Shown: positions 33,884-43,638, counted from the first letter of the stretch. The stretch: DNA of 64,000 nt from Olsenella uli DSM 7084 (GCF_000143845.1 NC_014363.1:605186-669185); one strand, 5' to 3'. Translations and numbers: made by a program. Notes: generated by a model not told the origin, from the letters alone.

Positions 33884-35473
33884 ATGGCAGAGGAAGAGAA
33901 GGGCACGTCCGTCTCGTCCGTGAGCGCGTCCACGCCGACGTCTGTGTCGTCCGCCATGCTGACACCCGTCTCGATGGCGTCTGTCCCGGCCGCGTCGGGC
34001 GGTGCGTTCATGAGCGTGCCCGCTGAGGCGCGCCTCGAGACCCCCAAGCCGGCTTCGGCACGTCTGGCCTGGGATGGATCGGGTGAGACAGCAGGCGAGC
34101 ACCTGGATTTTGTCGTGACTGCCGCACACCTGGACGTGCGCGAGGACACCGGCAGGCTGGTGGGCAAGATGTTCTCGCTCACCTACGTGCAGGTCGACGC
34201 CAAGGGTGACGCCGACCAGACGCGCCCGGTGACCTTCGCCTACAACGGCGGTCCGGGCTGTGCGTCAGTGCCCGTGAACTTTGGCGGCATCGGGCCTCGT
34301 CGCGTGAAGACCGACGGCGTGAGGCACCTGGCCCACCCCATCCAGGTCGAGGACAATCCGGCGACGTTGCTGCGCGAGACCGACCTCGTCTTCCTGGACG
34401 CCCTGGGGACCGGCTGGTCCAGCGTCGCCGACGGTGCCGACACCTCCAAGATCTTTGGCGTGGACGGGGATGCCGACGCGTTCTGTCGCGCCATCACCAC
34501 CTGGCTCGAGGAGAACGGCCGTTGGATGAGCCCCGTCTACCTCTTTGGAGAGTCGTACGGCACGGTCCGCAACGCCGTGCTCATGCGCCTTCTGGGCGAG
34601 CGCGACGTCAAGCTTGCCGGCGTCACGATGCTCTCGGCCATCTTTGACTTGGCACAGGTCGAGGAGGGCTCTGACCTCTACCACCTGGGCATGATGCCGA
34701 CGATGGCCGCAACGGCGCAGTTCTTTGGCAAGTCCGGCAAGGGTGTGGACGCAGACGAGTGGTTCGACCGTGCGATGGGCTGGAGCGAGGATGTCCTGGC
34801 GCCGGCGCTCTTGCGCGGAGATCGTCTGGGCGAGGAGCGCGAGGCCGTGGTCGCACGGCAGATGAGCGAGTTCATCGGTCTTCCCGAGCATCATATCCGG
34901 CGCCGCCGCCTGCGCATCACGTTGGACGACTTCCGTCGGAATCTGCTGGCGGACGAAGGTCGCGTCACGGGTCGCCTGGACACGCGCTTCTCGTCTGACG
35001 CCCCTGTGGCGGTGCAGTCCAGCAGCGAGTTCTTTGCCATGGAGGATGCCGCAGACGATGCGATGGAATCCAGCTGGACCAGCGCCTTCCGCGCGTTTTG
35101 CCGAGACGAGCTGGGGTATCGCGGTCCCGCGCGCTATCTTTCCAGCAACTATGAGCGCGTGGGTGTCAACTGGAAGTGGTCGCACCGCGAACCTGGCAAG
35201 GACGGCGAGAGCAGCTCTCCCAACGTTGCTTACGACATCGCCGTCGCCCTGCGTCGCAACCCACATATGAAGCTTGCCATCCTGGGTGGGCGCTATGACG
35301 CGGCGACCACATACTGGAACGTCGTGCACGACATGTCTTGCCAGTTCCTCTCGGACGAGCTCAAGGAGCGTGTCGAGTGGCATCGCTATGGCTGTGGCCA
35401 CATGGCCTACGTCGACGAGCCCACCTTGCTTCAGCTCTCCCATGACATGGAGGCCTTCTACCGCAAGGCATAG
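33884..35473 (+). CDS. Peptidase S10 (serine carboxypeptidase-like) protein
   Basis: A 529-residue alpha/beta-hydrolase peptidase. NGGPGCAS (about 121-128) is the oxyanion segment, FGESYG holds the nucleophile Ser near 224, GGRYDAATTYW gives the acid Asp, and YGCGHMAY gives the His. S10 enzymes are usually secreted or vacuolar carboxypeptidases, but this protein has no signal peptide: residues 1-45 are Ser/Val/Ala/Thr-rich and lack a basic start. It may be cytoplasmic or exported otherwise. ATG 33884 follows GGAAGGGAAGG. A TAGAAT at 33808-33813 could be its -10 box. Confidence 0.87.
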   Translation: MAEEEKGTSVSSVSASTPTSVSSAMLTPVSMASVPAASGGAFMSVPAEARLETPKPASARLAWDGSGETAGEHLDFVVTAAHLDVREDTGRLVGKMFSLTYVQVDAKGDADQTRPVTFAYNGGPGCASVPVNFGGIGPRRVKTDGVRHLAHPIQVEDNPATLLRETDLVFLDALGTGWSSVADGADTSKIFGVDGDADAFCRAITTWLEENGRWMSPVYLFGESYGTVRNAVLMRLLGERDVKLAGVTMLSAIFDLAQVEEGSDLYHLGMMPTMAATAQFFGKSGKGVDADEWFDRAMGWSEDVLAPALLRGDRLGEEREAVVARQMSEFIGLPEHHIRRRRLRITLDDFRRNLLADEGRVTGRLDTRFSSDAPVAVQSSSEFFAMEDAADDAMESSWTSAFRAFCRDELGYRGPARYLSSNYERVGVNWKWSHREPGKDGESSSPNVAYDIAVALRRNPHMKLAILGGRYDAATTYWNVVHDMSCQFLSDELKERVEWHRYGCGHMAYVDEPTLLQLSHDMEAFYRKA

Positions 35474-36243
35474 GCGTACGGGTGCAGGACGCACGGCCTG
35501 CGGGTGCGGTGCCCTGCAGTCGCGCGCGGCCTGCGGGTGCGGTCGGGGATGCGGGGCGCATGACTTGCGCAGCGTGCGTGACTTGCGGGTACGCGCGACT
35601 GCCATTGGCGTAGGTTCTGACGCTCGTTTCGTGATGCTGGCCCTGCGATAGGGGCTCCGAAGACTGCGAACGCTGGACAGAGGGGTTCTCGTGTTGCGCC
35701 GCGAGGGCCCCTCTGCCTGTGGAAGCCCCCTTGGCCCTCGAGGGTCGGTCGTCCTGCTCAGAGGATCGCTGGGAGCGGGGGACCTCACTGGCTTCGGTCC
35801 CACTTCTCGAATTCTCGGCACCGGTCATCGTCAACCGGTCATCGTGGGTCAGTTGGTGAGTCGTCAAAACCAGATGACACAAAAATAGGACTTATGTGTA
35901 GTTTTATGGTTAGAAAAATGATGAAACTGGAAGGGATTGAGCACTCAGTCAGGACAGTCATTCAATCTACCTGCGGATATCCCTTCACTCACGTTGTAGG
36001 GTGATGGGCGGGTTTGTCTCAGTTCGGAAGAATAGGGTCTATATCCACACATAACTGTCGATTTTGTTACATTCGGCTTGTGCTGTACCTATTTTGCGCG
36101 GCACTCAGTTCGCGCGACGCCCGGCTTGGTCCATCCATCTGGCCTAAGCCGGCCCGGCTCGCCCAACTTGGCCGGTTGACCTGATGCGCCGCCGTGCGGA
36201 CCTTCCCGGGCGAACCTCCAGATCGTGTACTCGGGCAGTGCAG
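35474..36243. other. 770-bp region without a recognised gene
   Basis: Apart from the direct repeat, the first half is GC-rich with no family-like frame. From about 35870 to 36070 the sequence becomes distinctly AT-rich (for example around 35885-35930), unlike flanking genes. No tRNA, terminator or complete ORF was recognised. It may be a decayed insertion site or hold a regulatory RNA. Confidence 0.5.
35494..35543. repeat. 17-bp direct repeat downstream of the S10 gene
   Basis: CGGCCTGCGGGTGCGGT occurs at 35494-35510 and 35527-35543, a 33-bp period. Shorter variants (ACTTGCG) continue to about 35600. No function is apparent. Confidence 0.7.
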
Positions 36244-37272
36244 TCAGCTCACATAGATCGGCAGCACGTCAAAGATGCCCGCCATCTCCCTCGAGTCGAG
36301 GTCGAGCAGCCTGCTCAGAAGGGATTGGCGCTCCCACGCGGAGCTTTGGCTGATGGGACGCCTGCGGCGGTGGGACAGGCGGATGATCATGTCGAATACG
36401 GCATCGATCTTGGTTATGCTTCCGATGCACTCCTTGGTTATGCCAAGGGGTCGATACCCCATGGCGACCAGCGCATTATAGCGCTCCCGGTCTCGCCGCA
36501 GGCTGTCGGCTCCCGCGTGAAACTGCTTGCTGTCATATTCGCAGACAACCTTGTCCGGAAACAGGAAGTCCACGTAGAGCACCTGCTTTCCGCAGAGTCG
36601 AGCTGCCGAGTCCCTGAGCGTGATCTCTGCGTTGAGCTTTGCATTGCCTATGCCGTAGCCTCCGAGCCTTCTTGGGATGGCTGACATCATGGCGATTGCC
36701 ACCTCCATAGGGGAGGTTGCACCTTCGCATGCATAGCGCAGGGACGTTTGGAATGGGTTGCACCCATATGCACCTTGCATCTGCCTGGCGAAGCTCTCGA
36801 GCCTCGCAACGCTTGTCACGGGCTCCGCACCACGAAATCCGATCGTGGGGGACATGCCCATGCCTTCGTCGAGATCGTCGAGGACGGGCACGAAGCGCGA
36901 GCACATGATCGATGCCACCCAGGCGAGCTGGACCGCGTCAAGGTGCGGTGCCATCTGCAGCAGTGTGAACTCCGGAGAGGAGATCAGACAGTCGTTGTGC
37001 AGGCGCAGAAACGCTCCCCTTGGAATTGCTCCGCTCCAGACGTGTCTCCTGACCTGCTTTGTCTGGTACCTGCGATCCGGCTGGGAGACCAACACATGCA
37101 CCACGTCACCACGCACTCCCGTCCCCACCAGGTCATGCGCCTCGAACTCCCTGGACGGGCAGGCTGCGGCATCCAGGTTCCGCACGCACGCCTCCGTGAC
37201 ATCGCAGAAGCACCGTCCGTCATCGAACAGCCACCGGGAGAGCGCCGAGGTATGACTCAGGTACATCGCCAT
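36244..37272 (-). CDS. Hypothetical protein with PD-(D/E)xK/DUF559-like nuclease motif
   Basis: A 342-residue protein. The C-terminal third contains VDFLFPDKVVCEYDSKQFH, where Asp and then E-Y-D-S-K resemble the D...(D/E)xK core of Vsr/DUF559-type nucleases, followed by RDRERYNALVAMGYRPLGIT. The N-terminal two thirds resembles the AbiEi-type layout seen in Coriobacterial hypothetical proteins, with many Cys/His residues (RCFCDVTEACV). No partner gene is adjacent. It is likely a stand-alone defence or mobile-element-derived protein. Codon use looks less GC-biased than neighbours. Confidence 0.6.
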   Translation of the reverse strand: MAMYLSHTSALSRWLFDDGRCFCDVTEACVRNLDAAACPSREFEAHDLVGTGVRGDVVHVLVSQPDRRYQTKQVRRHVWSGAIPRGAFLRLHNDCLISSPEFTLLQMAPHLDAVQLAWVASIMCSRFVPVLDDLDEGMGMSPTIGFRGAEPVTSVARLESFARQMQGAYGCNPFQTSLRYACEGATSPMEVAIAMMSAIPRRLGGYGIGNAKLNAEITLRDSAARLCGKQVLYVDFLFPDKVVCEYDSKQFHAGADSLRRDRERYNALVAMGYRPLGITKECIGSITKIDAVFDMIIRLSHRRRRPISQSSAWERQSLLSRLLDLDSREMAGIFDVLPIYVS

Positions 37273-37314
37273 ACCACAAGGCTACCTGCCTGTCGTTGTC
37301 AGGGATGCGACGGC

Positions 37315-39915
37315 CTAAGATAGCTCTGCCGCTGCGTTGCCCGTACGTCGCACGATGTAGGCATGGTGGACCTTGGCGTTGCGCCTGAAGTCCTCGGGAA
37401 TCGTCTGCTCCGTGATGTCCTCCAACGCCACGCCCGCGCGCTCCAGTTTGTCGACGTCGGGCCTGAAGTTGCGGAGGTTGCACGAGAAGATCGCGCGGCC
37501 GTTTCTGGTGAGCAGTCGCGACAGCCCGATGATAAGCTCGGCATGGTCGCGCTGGACGTCCCAACTGCCCCTCCCCATGCGCTTGGAGTTGGAGAACGTC
37601 GGCACGTCACAGAAGATCAGGTCCCAGCGGTTCTTGGTGCGCCTCTGCGCCGATACCCAGTGGATCACGTCGGCCTGCACGTATTCGTGTGCGTCGTCGC
37701 TGCCGTGCGCACCATTGCGGCCGTACGCGCTACCGCGGCCAGGGCCGTTGCGGCCGTTGCGTCTCTCGCGCGGGTTGCCAGGCCTCCCGTTGGAGAAGCC
37801 GTTGCGGTCCATGTTGCGCCTCGCCCAGTCCAGCGACGGGCGGCTCATGTCGACCGTGGTGGTGTGCTTGGCCCCGCCGTCCGCCGCGTAGCAGGTGGCG
37901 GTCCCCGTGTAGGCGAACAGGTTGAGGAAGCGCTTGGACCCCTGGGTCTGCTTCATCATCTCGCGAACCAGGCCGCGCGTCTCGCGGTGGTCCAGGAAGA
38001 GGCCACAGTCCAACCTCGTGGAGAAGTTGACCTCGAAGGTGAGGCCTCCCTCGTCCACCAGATGGGCACCGGGGGACAGCGTCGGTCGTCCCGCATGGCC
38101 GCGACGTCCCGCATGGATGCCGCGCCCGTCGTGCCCGTCGTGCTGGGCGCGAGCGCCATGCATCCCGCGCCCGTCGCGCTTATCGCCTGCGGCCTGCGAC
38201 GCGTACTGCGAGCCGCCCCTGCCGTGGGACCGCACGCGCACGAAGACGTCCTGCGGCTCCACGCCCAGCACCCTCGGGGCGATGGCCAGCACGTCCAGCA
38301 GGCGCCTGCGAGCCAGGGTGGCGTCCACGTCCTTGGGGGCCGCGTACTCGTACACCTGCAGCCAGCGACGGCGGGCGCCTTGGGGCGCCATGAGCTCCGA
38401 TCCCTGGAACAGGTCGATGGTCACGGCATAGTCGGGCAGGTCAGCGTCGTAGATGCGGTAGCAGCTCACGTCCTCGCGCTGCGCCCACTTGCGCCGCTGC
38501 CTGTACACCTTGCTCAGGCGCGCCGCAAACTGGTCGCTGGCTTCCACGAACACGGGCACGCCCACCTGGCGGCCGTTGCGGTCCGCCACGCTCACCTGCG
38601 GCCTTGTGGCCGCCATGTTGCCGGCCGTGTAACTGCGTATGGTTGCGTCGGACTGTCCCACCAGGATCCCCAACGTGGTATCAGGCTTGCAGCCAAGGGC
38701 GGAGTCCACGGTGGCGTCGCGTGCCACTGCGACGACGCCCGTCTGGGCAGGTAGTCCTGCGGTCGCAGGCACAAGGGCCGCAGCCACGTCGGCCAACGCC
38801 ATTGCCTCGAGTGCCACCTCGTCTTCGGGCACCCAGGATAGGTCGCAGACCGCAAGGGCGTTCTTCTCGGCCGAGAGGAGCGCTCCCACCTCGGCCGCGG
38901 ACCCAAAGGCGGGCGCGACGTCCATGCCTGCCGCGCGCAGCGCCCGCACTGCGGCCTCCTGCGCCCCGCGACGCCCGTCGCATGCCAGCAGCCTCACGCC
39001 GCGGCCTGGGATTGCGTCCGCACGCCCGCAGGCGTCGTCGAGCAGGTCCTGCCATGCGCCTGCGTCGTGCCCCATCCAGCCGTCGAAGCCCCAATGTGCC
39101 CTCAGGAGCCCCGGGGCGCGGCCCAGCGCCTGCGAGGCCGCCTCCACCAGGACGGTTCCCGCACCGGAGTGAACGACGGCGACAGCGGCCCCCTCGTGGC
39201 GGCAGTTGCGGAACCATCCACCGTAGGCCAGCAGGGCGGCGGCGTAGTCCGACCGCAGGGGCGCGATGGGTGCCCTGCCCTTACGGGCGGACTCGTAGCC
39301 TCGGCGGAACAGGGGCTCGCCTGTCAGGTCGATGCCGACCACGGCGCGCTCGCGCTGCACGCGGACGGCGATGGTGACGTCGGGCCGGCTCGTGTCCACC
39401 ACAGGACGGCCGCCTCGCCGCGACATAAGCCGGTCGACGACGGCGTCCTTGGAGCGCAGTGCCACGAACTGCGAGTTGCGCAGCGCCGCGTTGGTGCCGT
39501 GGGCATCGATCGCCATGGTTGCGGACGGAGGGAGGTGGTCCTCCCATGCAATGCGCGAGAGCCCCTCGTACAGTGCGTCTGACGACGTGGCATCCACGTG
39601 GCCCAGCACCAGGATGACACGTGAGGCCAGGCGACTCCAGAGGCAGGCCTTGTACGCGTCCCCAAGTCCCTCGCCGAAGCTCACCTGGCCGCGAAGCGCC
39701 CGGACCCGTGGCAGGCCCAGCGAGCTCAGCTCGTCTGCCAGCAGTGACTCGAAGCCCATGGGACAGGTTGCAAAGAGCCGCGTGGCAGGTCCCGCATGCG
39801 CCGTGCTGCGCTCCGTTCCGGGCGTGCCGCATTCCGTTCCCGCCATGCCATCCTCGGCCCTCGGTATGCCGGGACCTGGCCTCGTTTCGTCAGCCATTGG
39901 TACGCCTTCAGTCAT
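37315..39915 (-). CDS. RlmKL-like 23S rRNA methyltransferase with degenerate RlmL half
   Basis: An 866-residue protein with RlmKL order. A THUMP-containing N-terminus (about 35-190) precedes an RlmL-like region and a C-terminal RlmK-like methyltransferase. The RlmK half is intact: DCGLFLDHRETR, FLNLFAYTGTATCYAADGG, and CDVPTFSNSKRM. In the RlmL half the usual DPxCGSGT motif reads VVHSGAGT, and I found no NPPYG motif, so that half may be catalytically dead. Two Gly/Arg/Asn/His-rich inserts (about 555-610 and 695-735) are unusual. The first ATG has GAGAGGTG upstream. Confidence 0.8.
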   Translation of the reverse strand: MTEGVPMADETRPGPGIPRAEDGMAGTECGTPGTERSTAHAGPATRLFATCPMGFESLLADELSSLGLPRVRALRGQVSFGEGLGDAYKACLWSRLASRVILVLGHVDATSSDALYEGLSRIAWEDHLPPSATMAIDAHGTNAALRNSQFVALRSKDAVVDRLMSRRGGRPVVDTSRPDVTIAVRVQRERAVVGIDLTGEPLFRRGYESARKGRAPIAPLRSDYAAALLAYGGWFRNCRHEGAAVAVVHSGAGTVLVEAASQALGRAPGLLRAHWGFDGWMGHDAGAWQDLLDDACGRADAIPGRGVRLLACDGRRGAQEAAVRALRAAGMDVAPAFGSAAEVGALLSAEKNALAVCDLSWVPEDEVALEAMALADVAAALVPATAGLPAQTGVVAVARDATVDSALGCKPDTTLGILVGQSDATIRSYTAGNMAATRPQVSVADRNGRQVGVPVFVEASDQFAARLSKVYRQRRKWAQREDVSCYRIYDADLPDYAVTIDLFQGSELMAPQGARRRWLQVYEYAAPKDVDATLARRRLLDVLAIAPRVLGVEPQDVFVRVRSHGRGGSQYASQAAGDKRDGRGMHGARAQHDGHDGRGIHAGRRGHAGRPTLSPGAHLVDEGGLTFEVNFSTRLDCGLFLDHRETRGLVREMMKQTQGSKRFLNLFAYTGTATCYAADGGAKHTTTVDMSRPSLDWARRNMDRNGFSNGRPGNPRERRNGRNGPGRGSAYGRNGAHGSDDAHEYVQADVIHWVSAQRRTKNRWDLIFCDVPTFSNSKRMGRGSWDVQRDHAELIIGLSRLLTRNGRAIFSCNLRNFRPDVDKLERAGVALEDITEQTIPEDFRRNAKVHHAYIVRRTGNAAAELS

Positions 39916-40211
39916 CGGGACACCTCTCGCCCGTGGTCAGTGCGTCAATCATACTATCGGCCCTCCATCGTCGTCGGTGACATCTCCTGCTGTCGGCGTC
40001 GCCTGTCATCGGGTGCCGCCTGCGCAAAGGGACCATCCCCACGTGCCTGCGCGGGGGACCGCCCCCCACGCAAAGCTGCTCCCTGCGGGAAACCGTCTGC
40101 ATTTGCCCCCCCGTGCATCGTGTTGAGGGATTATCATCAGACGTAGAGAAGGCAGGCCTGACGTGGCTGCGCGCCACGTGGGCGTCCGGCGAGACTGAGG
40201 GGAGAAGCACC

Positions 40212-41933
40212 ATGGATCAGGAAACCCAGGCCAAGGTCCAGCTCTGGAAGGACAACGTCGAGGAACCCGACCTCAAGTCCGAGCTCGACGAGCTGCTCTC
40301 CGGTGACGAGGAGAAGCTCAACGACGCCTTCTACCGCAACCTCGCGTTCGGCACGGCCGGGCTGCGTGGCGTGCTGGGCGTCGGCTCCAACCGCATGAAC
40401 GTCTACAACGTGGCCCAGGCCACCCAGGGCGTGGCGGACTACCTCAACGCCCACTACGACCACCCCACGCTCGCCCTCGCCCGCGACTCCCGCCTCAAGG
40501 GCGAGGACTTCCAGCGCGTCGCCGCAGGCGTCCTTGCCGCGAACGGCGTGCACGTCTTTGTCTATCCGCGCATCGAGCCCGTTCCCACGCTGTCCTTCGC
40601 CGTGCGCTACCTGCACGCCTCTGCGGGCATCGTGCTCACGGCCTCGCATAACCCGGCACAGTACAACGGCTACAAGGTCTACAACGACAACGGCGGACAG
40701 ATCGCCAACGAGGCGGCCGACGAGATCTCCGCCGCCATCGCCAGGACCCCCGTCTTCGGTGGTCCCAAGATGATGGACTTCGAGGAGGGCCTGGAGAGGG
40801 GCCTCATCGAGTGGACTCCCGAGGAGGTCCTTGACGCCTTCATCGACAGCGTCAAGAAGGTCTCCGTCCCCGGCTTCAAGGCCGACCCGTCCTACTCCGT
40901 GGTGTATACGCCGCTCAACGGTACGGGCATGGAGTGCGTCACCCGCATCCTCAAGGAGATCGGCGTCGAGAACGTGGACGTCGTGGCCGAGCAGTCCCAG
41001 CCGGATGGCAACTTCCCCACCTGCAAGTACCCCAACCCGGAGTTCCGCGAGGCCCTCGACCTCGCCCTCAGGCTCGCGGACGAGAAGAGGCCCAACCTCG
41101 TGGTCGCGACCGACCCGGACGCGGACCGCATGGGCACGGCCATTCCCCACGGCGGGGAGTACAAGCTCCTCTCGGGCAACGAGATGGGCGTCCTCATGAT
41201 GGACTGGCTGGCCCAGATGGCTGCCGAGAGGGGCGAGGACGTGCGCGAGAAGGTCGCGGTCACCACCATCGTATCGTCCGCCATGCCCGATGCCCTGGCC
41301 AAGGACAGGGGCTTCGAGCTCAGGCGCGTCCTGACCGGCTTCAAGTACATCGGGGACCAGATAGACCAGCTCAAGGACGAGGGCGAGGAGGAGCGCTACC
41401 TCATGGGCTTCGAGGAGTCCTACGGCTACCTCGTCGGCACGCACGCGCGTGACAAGGACGCCATCGTCGCCGTGGAGATGTGCGTCGAGATGGCGGCCCA
41501 CTATGCAGCGTTGGGCAAGGACCTCTACGAGGCCATGGAGGACCTGTACCGGAGGTACGGCTACTACCTCAACGGCACCGTCAACGCCGCCTTCCCGGGT
41601 GCCGCCGGCGCCGACAGGATGGCTGCCATCATGCAGGGCCTGCGCACCGAGGCACCCACCGAGATCGCGGGCTACAAGGTCCTAGGCATCACGGACTTCG
41701 CCACCGGACCCCAGATGCCGCGTGTCTCCGGCCTGCAGAAGGAACCTGCCCAGAGCCTGCCGCCCGCCAACGTCATCGAGTTCCGCCTCGAGGGCGACAA
41801 CAAGGTCATCTTCCGTCCCTCTGGCACGGAGCCCAAGGTCAAGGCCTATCTCTTCTCCAAGGGCGCCACACGGGAGGAGTCCGAGGCCATACGCGACAGG
41901 CTCGATGAGGCCTCCAAGGCCATTCTTTCGTAG
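40212..41933 (+). CDS. pgcA: Phosphoglucomutase/phosphomannomutase family enzyme
   Basis: A 573-residue phosphohexose mutase of the long PgcA-type alpha-D-phosphohexomutase family. The phosphoserine loop is TASHNPAQYNGYK (about 142-154), the metal loop is DPDADRMG, the sugar-binding loop is GFEESYGYLVG, and the phosphate-binding loop is RPSGTEPKVKAY. It likely interconverts glucose 6- and 1-phosphate, feeding UDP-glucose/dTDP-sugar synthesis used by the glycan locus (rfbA downstream). ATG 40212 follows GGGGAGAAGC. A GC-rich hairpin lies 80 bp downstream. Confidence 0.92.
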   Translation: MDQETQAKVQLWKDNVEEPDLKSELDELLSGDEEKLNDAFYRNLAFGTAGLRGVLGVGSNRMNVYNVAQATQGVADYLNAHYDHPTLALARDSRLKGEDFQRVAAGVLAANGVHVFVYPRIEPVPTLSFAVRYLHASAGIVLTASHNPAQYNGYKVYNDNGGQIANEAADEISAAIARTPVFGGPKMMDFEEGLERGLIEWTPEEVLDAFIDSVKKVSVPGFKADPSYSVVYTPLNGTGMECVTRILKEIGVENVDVVAEQSQPDGNFPTCKYPNPEFREALDLALRLADEKRPNLVVATDPDADRMGTAIPHGGEYKLLSGNEMGVLMMDWLAQMAAERGEDVREKVAVTTIVSSAMPDALAKDRGFELRRVLTGFKYIGDQIDQLKDEGEEERYLMGFEESYGYLVGTHARDKDAIVAVEMCVEMAAHYAALGKDLYEAMEDLYRRYGYYLNGTVNAAFPGAAGADRMAAIMQGLRTEAPTEIAGYKVLGITDFATGPQMPRVSGLQKEPAQSLPPANVIEFRLEGDNKVIFRPSGTEPKVKAYLFSKGATREESEAIRDRLDEASKAILS

Positions 41934-42014
41934 GGGTGACGTGGCGGTGCGGCAGGGAATGGCGCGCACCTTGCCATTTCCCATCCGCCTTGCCCACGAT
42001 TGCATCGTCTGAGG

Positions 42015-42042
42015 GGCCGGGCGCCTGGAGGGGCGCCCGGCC
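42015..42042 (+). terminator. GC-rich hairpin downstream of the phosphohexomutase gene
   Basis: GGCCGGGCGCC (42015-42025) and GGCGCCCGGCC (42032-42042) form a perfect 11-bp stem with a six-base loop. Only TTC follows, so it lacks a strong T-tract. It also lies 100 bp beyond the stop of the convergent C39-like gene. Confidence 0.55.
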
Positions 42043-42140
42043 TTCGTGCGACTTCGCGCGGGATGTCCTGGACGGTCCGGACGCGTGAGGGCGAAAGGGC
42101 ATACGGGGACGCTCGGCCTTCCGGTCCTCCGATGGGAGCC

Positions 42141-43331
42141 CTAGCTTGTGGTCGTGCCGCCTGGGCTGTCGCCCGTACCCACGGCACCTTCCCCCCTGGT
42201 GAGCTGGTACATGCCGTCACAGTTGGCCCCGATGGTCCCGGCGGCCCAGGGACGCATGGACGCCGAGGCGCTCGCGGGGTCGTAGAGCGAGACCGAGCCG
42301 TCGCTGTTCAGGCTCACGACCAGCGCCCAGTGCGCATAGGGGGTCGTGAAGTTCGCCTTCAGCTGGACCAGGGCGATGGAGGTGCTGCCCTCGGAGAGGA
42401 TGGTCTTGAGGTTGTCCCCCGAGGGGGTGTACTCCTTGACGGCCACGCCGTAGTCGGCCGCCTTCCCCGTGAAGAAGGACGCAGCCGTCCCCAGGGTCTC
42501 GTCCGTGTAACCACCGCTCGTGGCATCGGCTGCGAGGCTTGCGGGCGTGAGGTCGGTCTTGCCCGTCAGGCCGGCGCGCGCCATGAAGAGCGCCGCGAGG
42601 CCCGAGCCGTTCACGCCGACGTTGCTTCCCGCATACTCCACGTAGCCCCAGCGCGCGTCCCAGTTGTAGACCAAGGGGTACGTACCGACCTCGTTGGAGT
42701 CCGTGTAGTCGGCGGACTTCTTGTCGCTGTCTGGCACGGATGCCACGAAGTCGGTGGCCTCGGGCTCGAGGAGGGCCAGCTCGGGCAGACGCTCGTCGGC
42801 GTATCTGTCGGCGTTCTGGGCGATCCAGGCCAACTTCTCGGAGCGGTTCAGCTGCGGTGTGAACTCGTTCGTCAGGTGCTCAGACGCGCCTGACGAGACA
42901 CGGGAGTCGTAGGAGTTCACGGCCTTCTGGTCTCCCGTCTGCTCCGGCTGGGAGGGGCTGCAGCCACGGACACAGCTGCCAACCAGGAACAACACCAGCA
43001 GCAGTCCCAGGAGGCCCACGCAGAGAATGGCGATCGAGCGCCCGTTGAGGTCGTAGCGTGACAGGAAAGCGCCCCTGCGCTGGGCACCCCGCCCCCCGTA
43101 GCTGCGGCGGACGTTGAGACCGGCATCGCTCCCCAGCATGGTCCGCGCGTTGCGGCGGCTCTTGTAGGGCAGGTTGCGCTGTCGACGCGAGTCGCTGCCG
43201 TAGCCGGCCTGCATCGGACGGCTTGACGAGCTGCGACGCCCGTCTCCCGGGCGCTCCGAACGCACGTCGGGCCTTCCGCCACGTGAGGAGCTGTTACGAG
43301 AGGGGCGATAGCCATTGTCGGAGTAGGGCAT
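42141..43331 (-). CDS. Membrane-anchored C39-like domain protein lacking the catalytic cysteine
   Basis: A 396-residue protein. A basic Ser/Arg-rich cytoplasmic N-terminus (about 1-95) precedes one TM helix (about 99-118) and an extracellular domain. The latter (about 215-375) resembles Peptidase_C39_2: YNWDARWGYVEYAGS, then NGSGLAALFMARAG, then PYAHWALVV and SLYDPAS. In active members the second segment reads like SGCGPxALAM; here the position of the Cys holds Ser (near 243), while His 334 and Asp 351 are retained. It may be an inactive binding domain or a serine variant. Confidence 0.7.
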   Translation of the reverse strand: MPYSDNGYRPSRNSSSRGGRPDVRSERPGDGRRSSSSRPMQAGYGSDSRRQRNLPYKSRRNARTMLGSDAGLNVRRSYGGRGAQRRGAFLSRYDLNGRSIAILCVGLLGLLLVLFLVGSCVRGCSPSQPEQTGDQKAVNSYDSRVSSGASEHLTNEFTPQLNRSEKLAWIAQNADRYADERLPELALLEPEATDFVASVPDSDKKSADYTDSNEVGTYPLVYNWDARWGYVEYAGSNVGVNGSGLAALFMARAGLTGKTDLTPASLAADATSGGYTDETLGTAASFFTGKAADYGVAVKEYTPSGDNLKTILSEGSTSIALVQLKANFTTPYAHWALVVSLNSDGSVSLYDPASASASMRPWAAGTIGANCDGMYQLTRGEGAVGTGDSPGGTTTS

Positions 43332-43638
43332 GGAGTGTTCCCCCTAGGGTTATGCATCCTTCAGGACCACGCACGCTCCATACTATTGCAAGTCACGCAT
43401 CAGGTAAGCCCAAAGTAGGGGAGCGGCCGTCAGAAGAGGGTGATCACCCCTGCGAAGGCCTTCGCTACTGCGGTGGTGATGGTGTGGGGCTTCGCCAGCA
43501 GGAAGAAGTGGCTGGATGCAGGAGAATCCTCGGAGGCCTGAACTTTTCCTAGTCTTGACGCACACCGGCTCCTTTCGCCGTTTTAATCAATACTCCTTGA
43601 CGCCTATTTATCGCTGCCGTAGCTTGATACGTGGTCGC

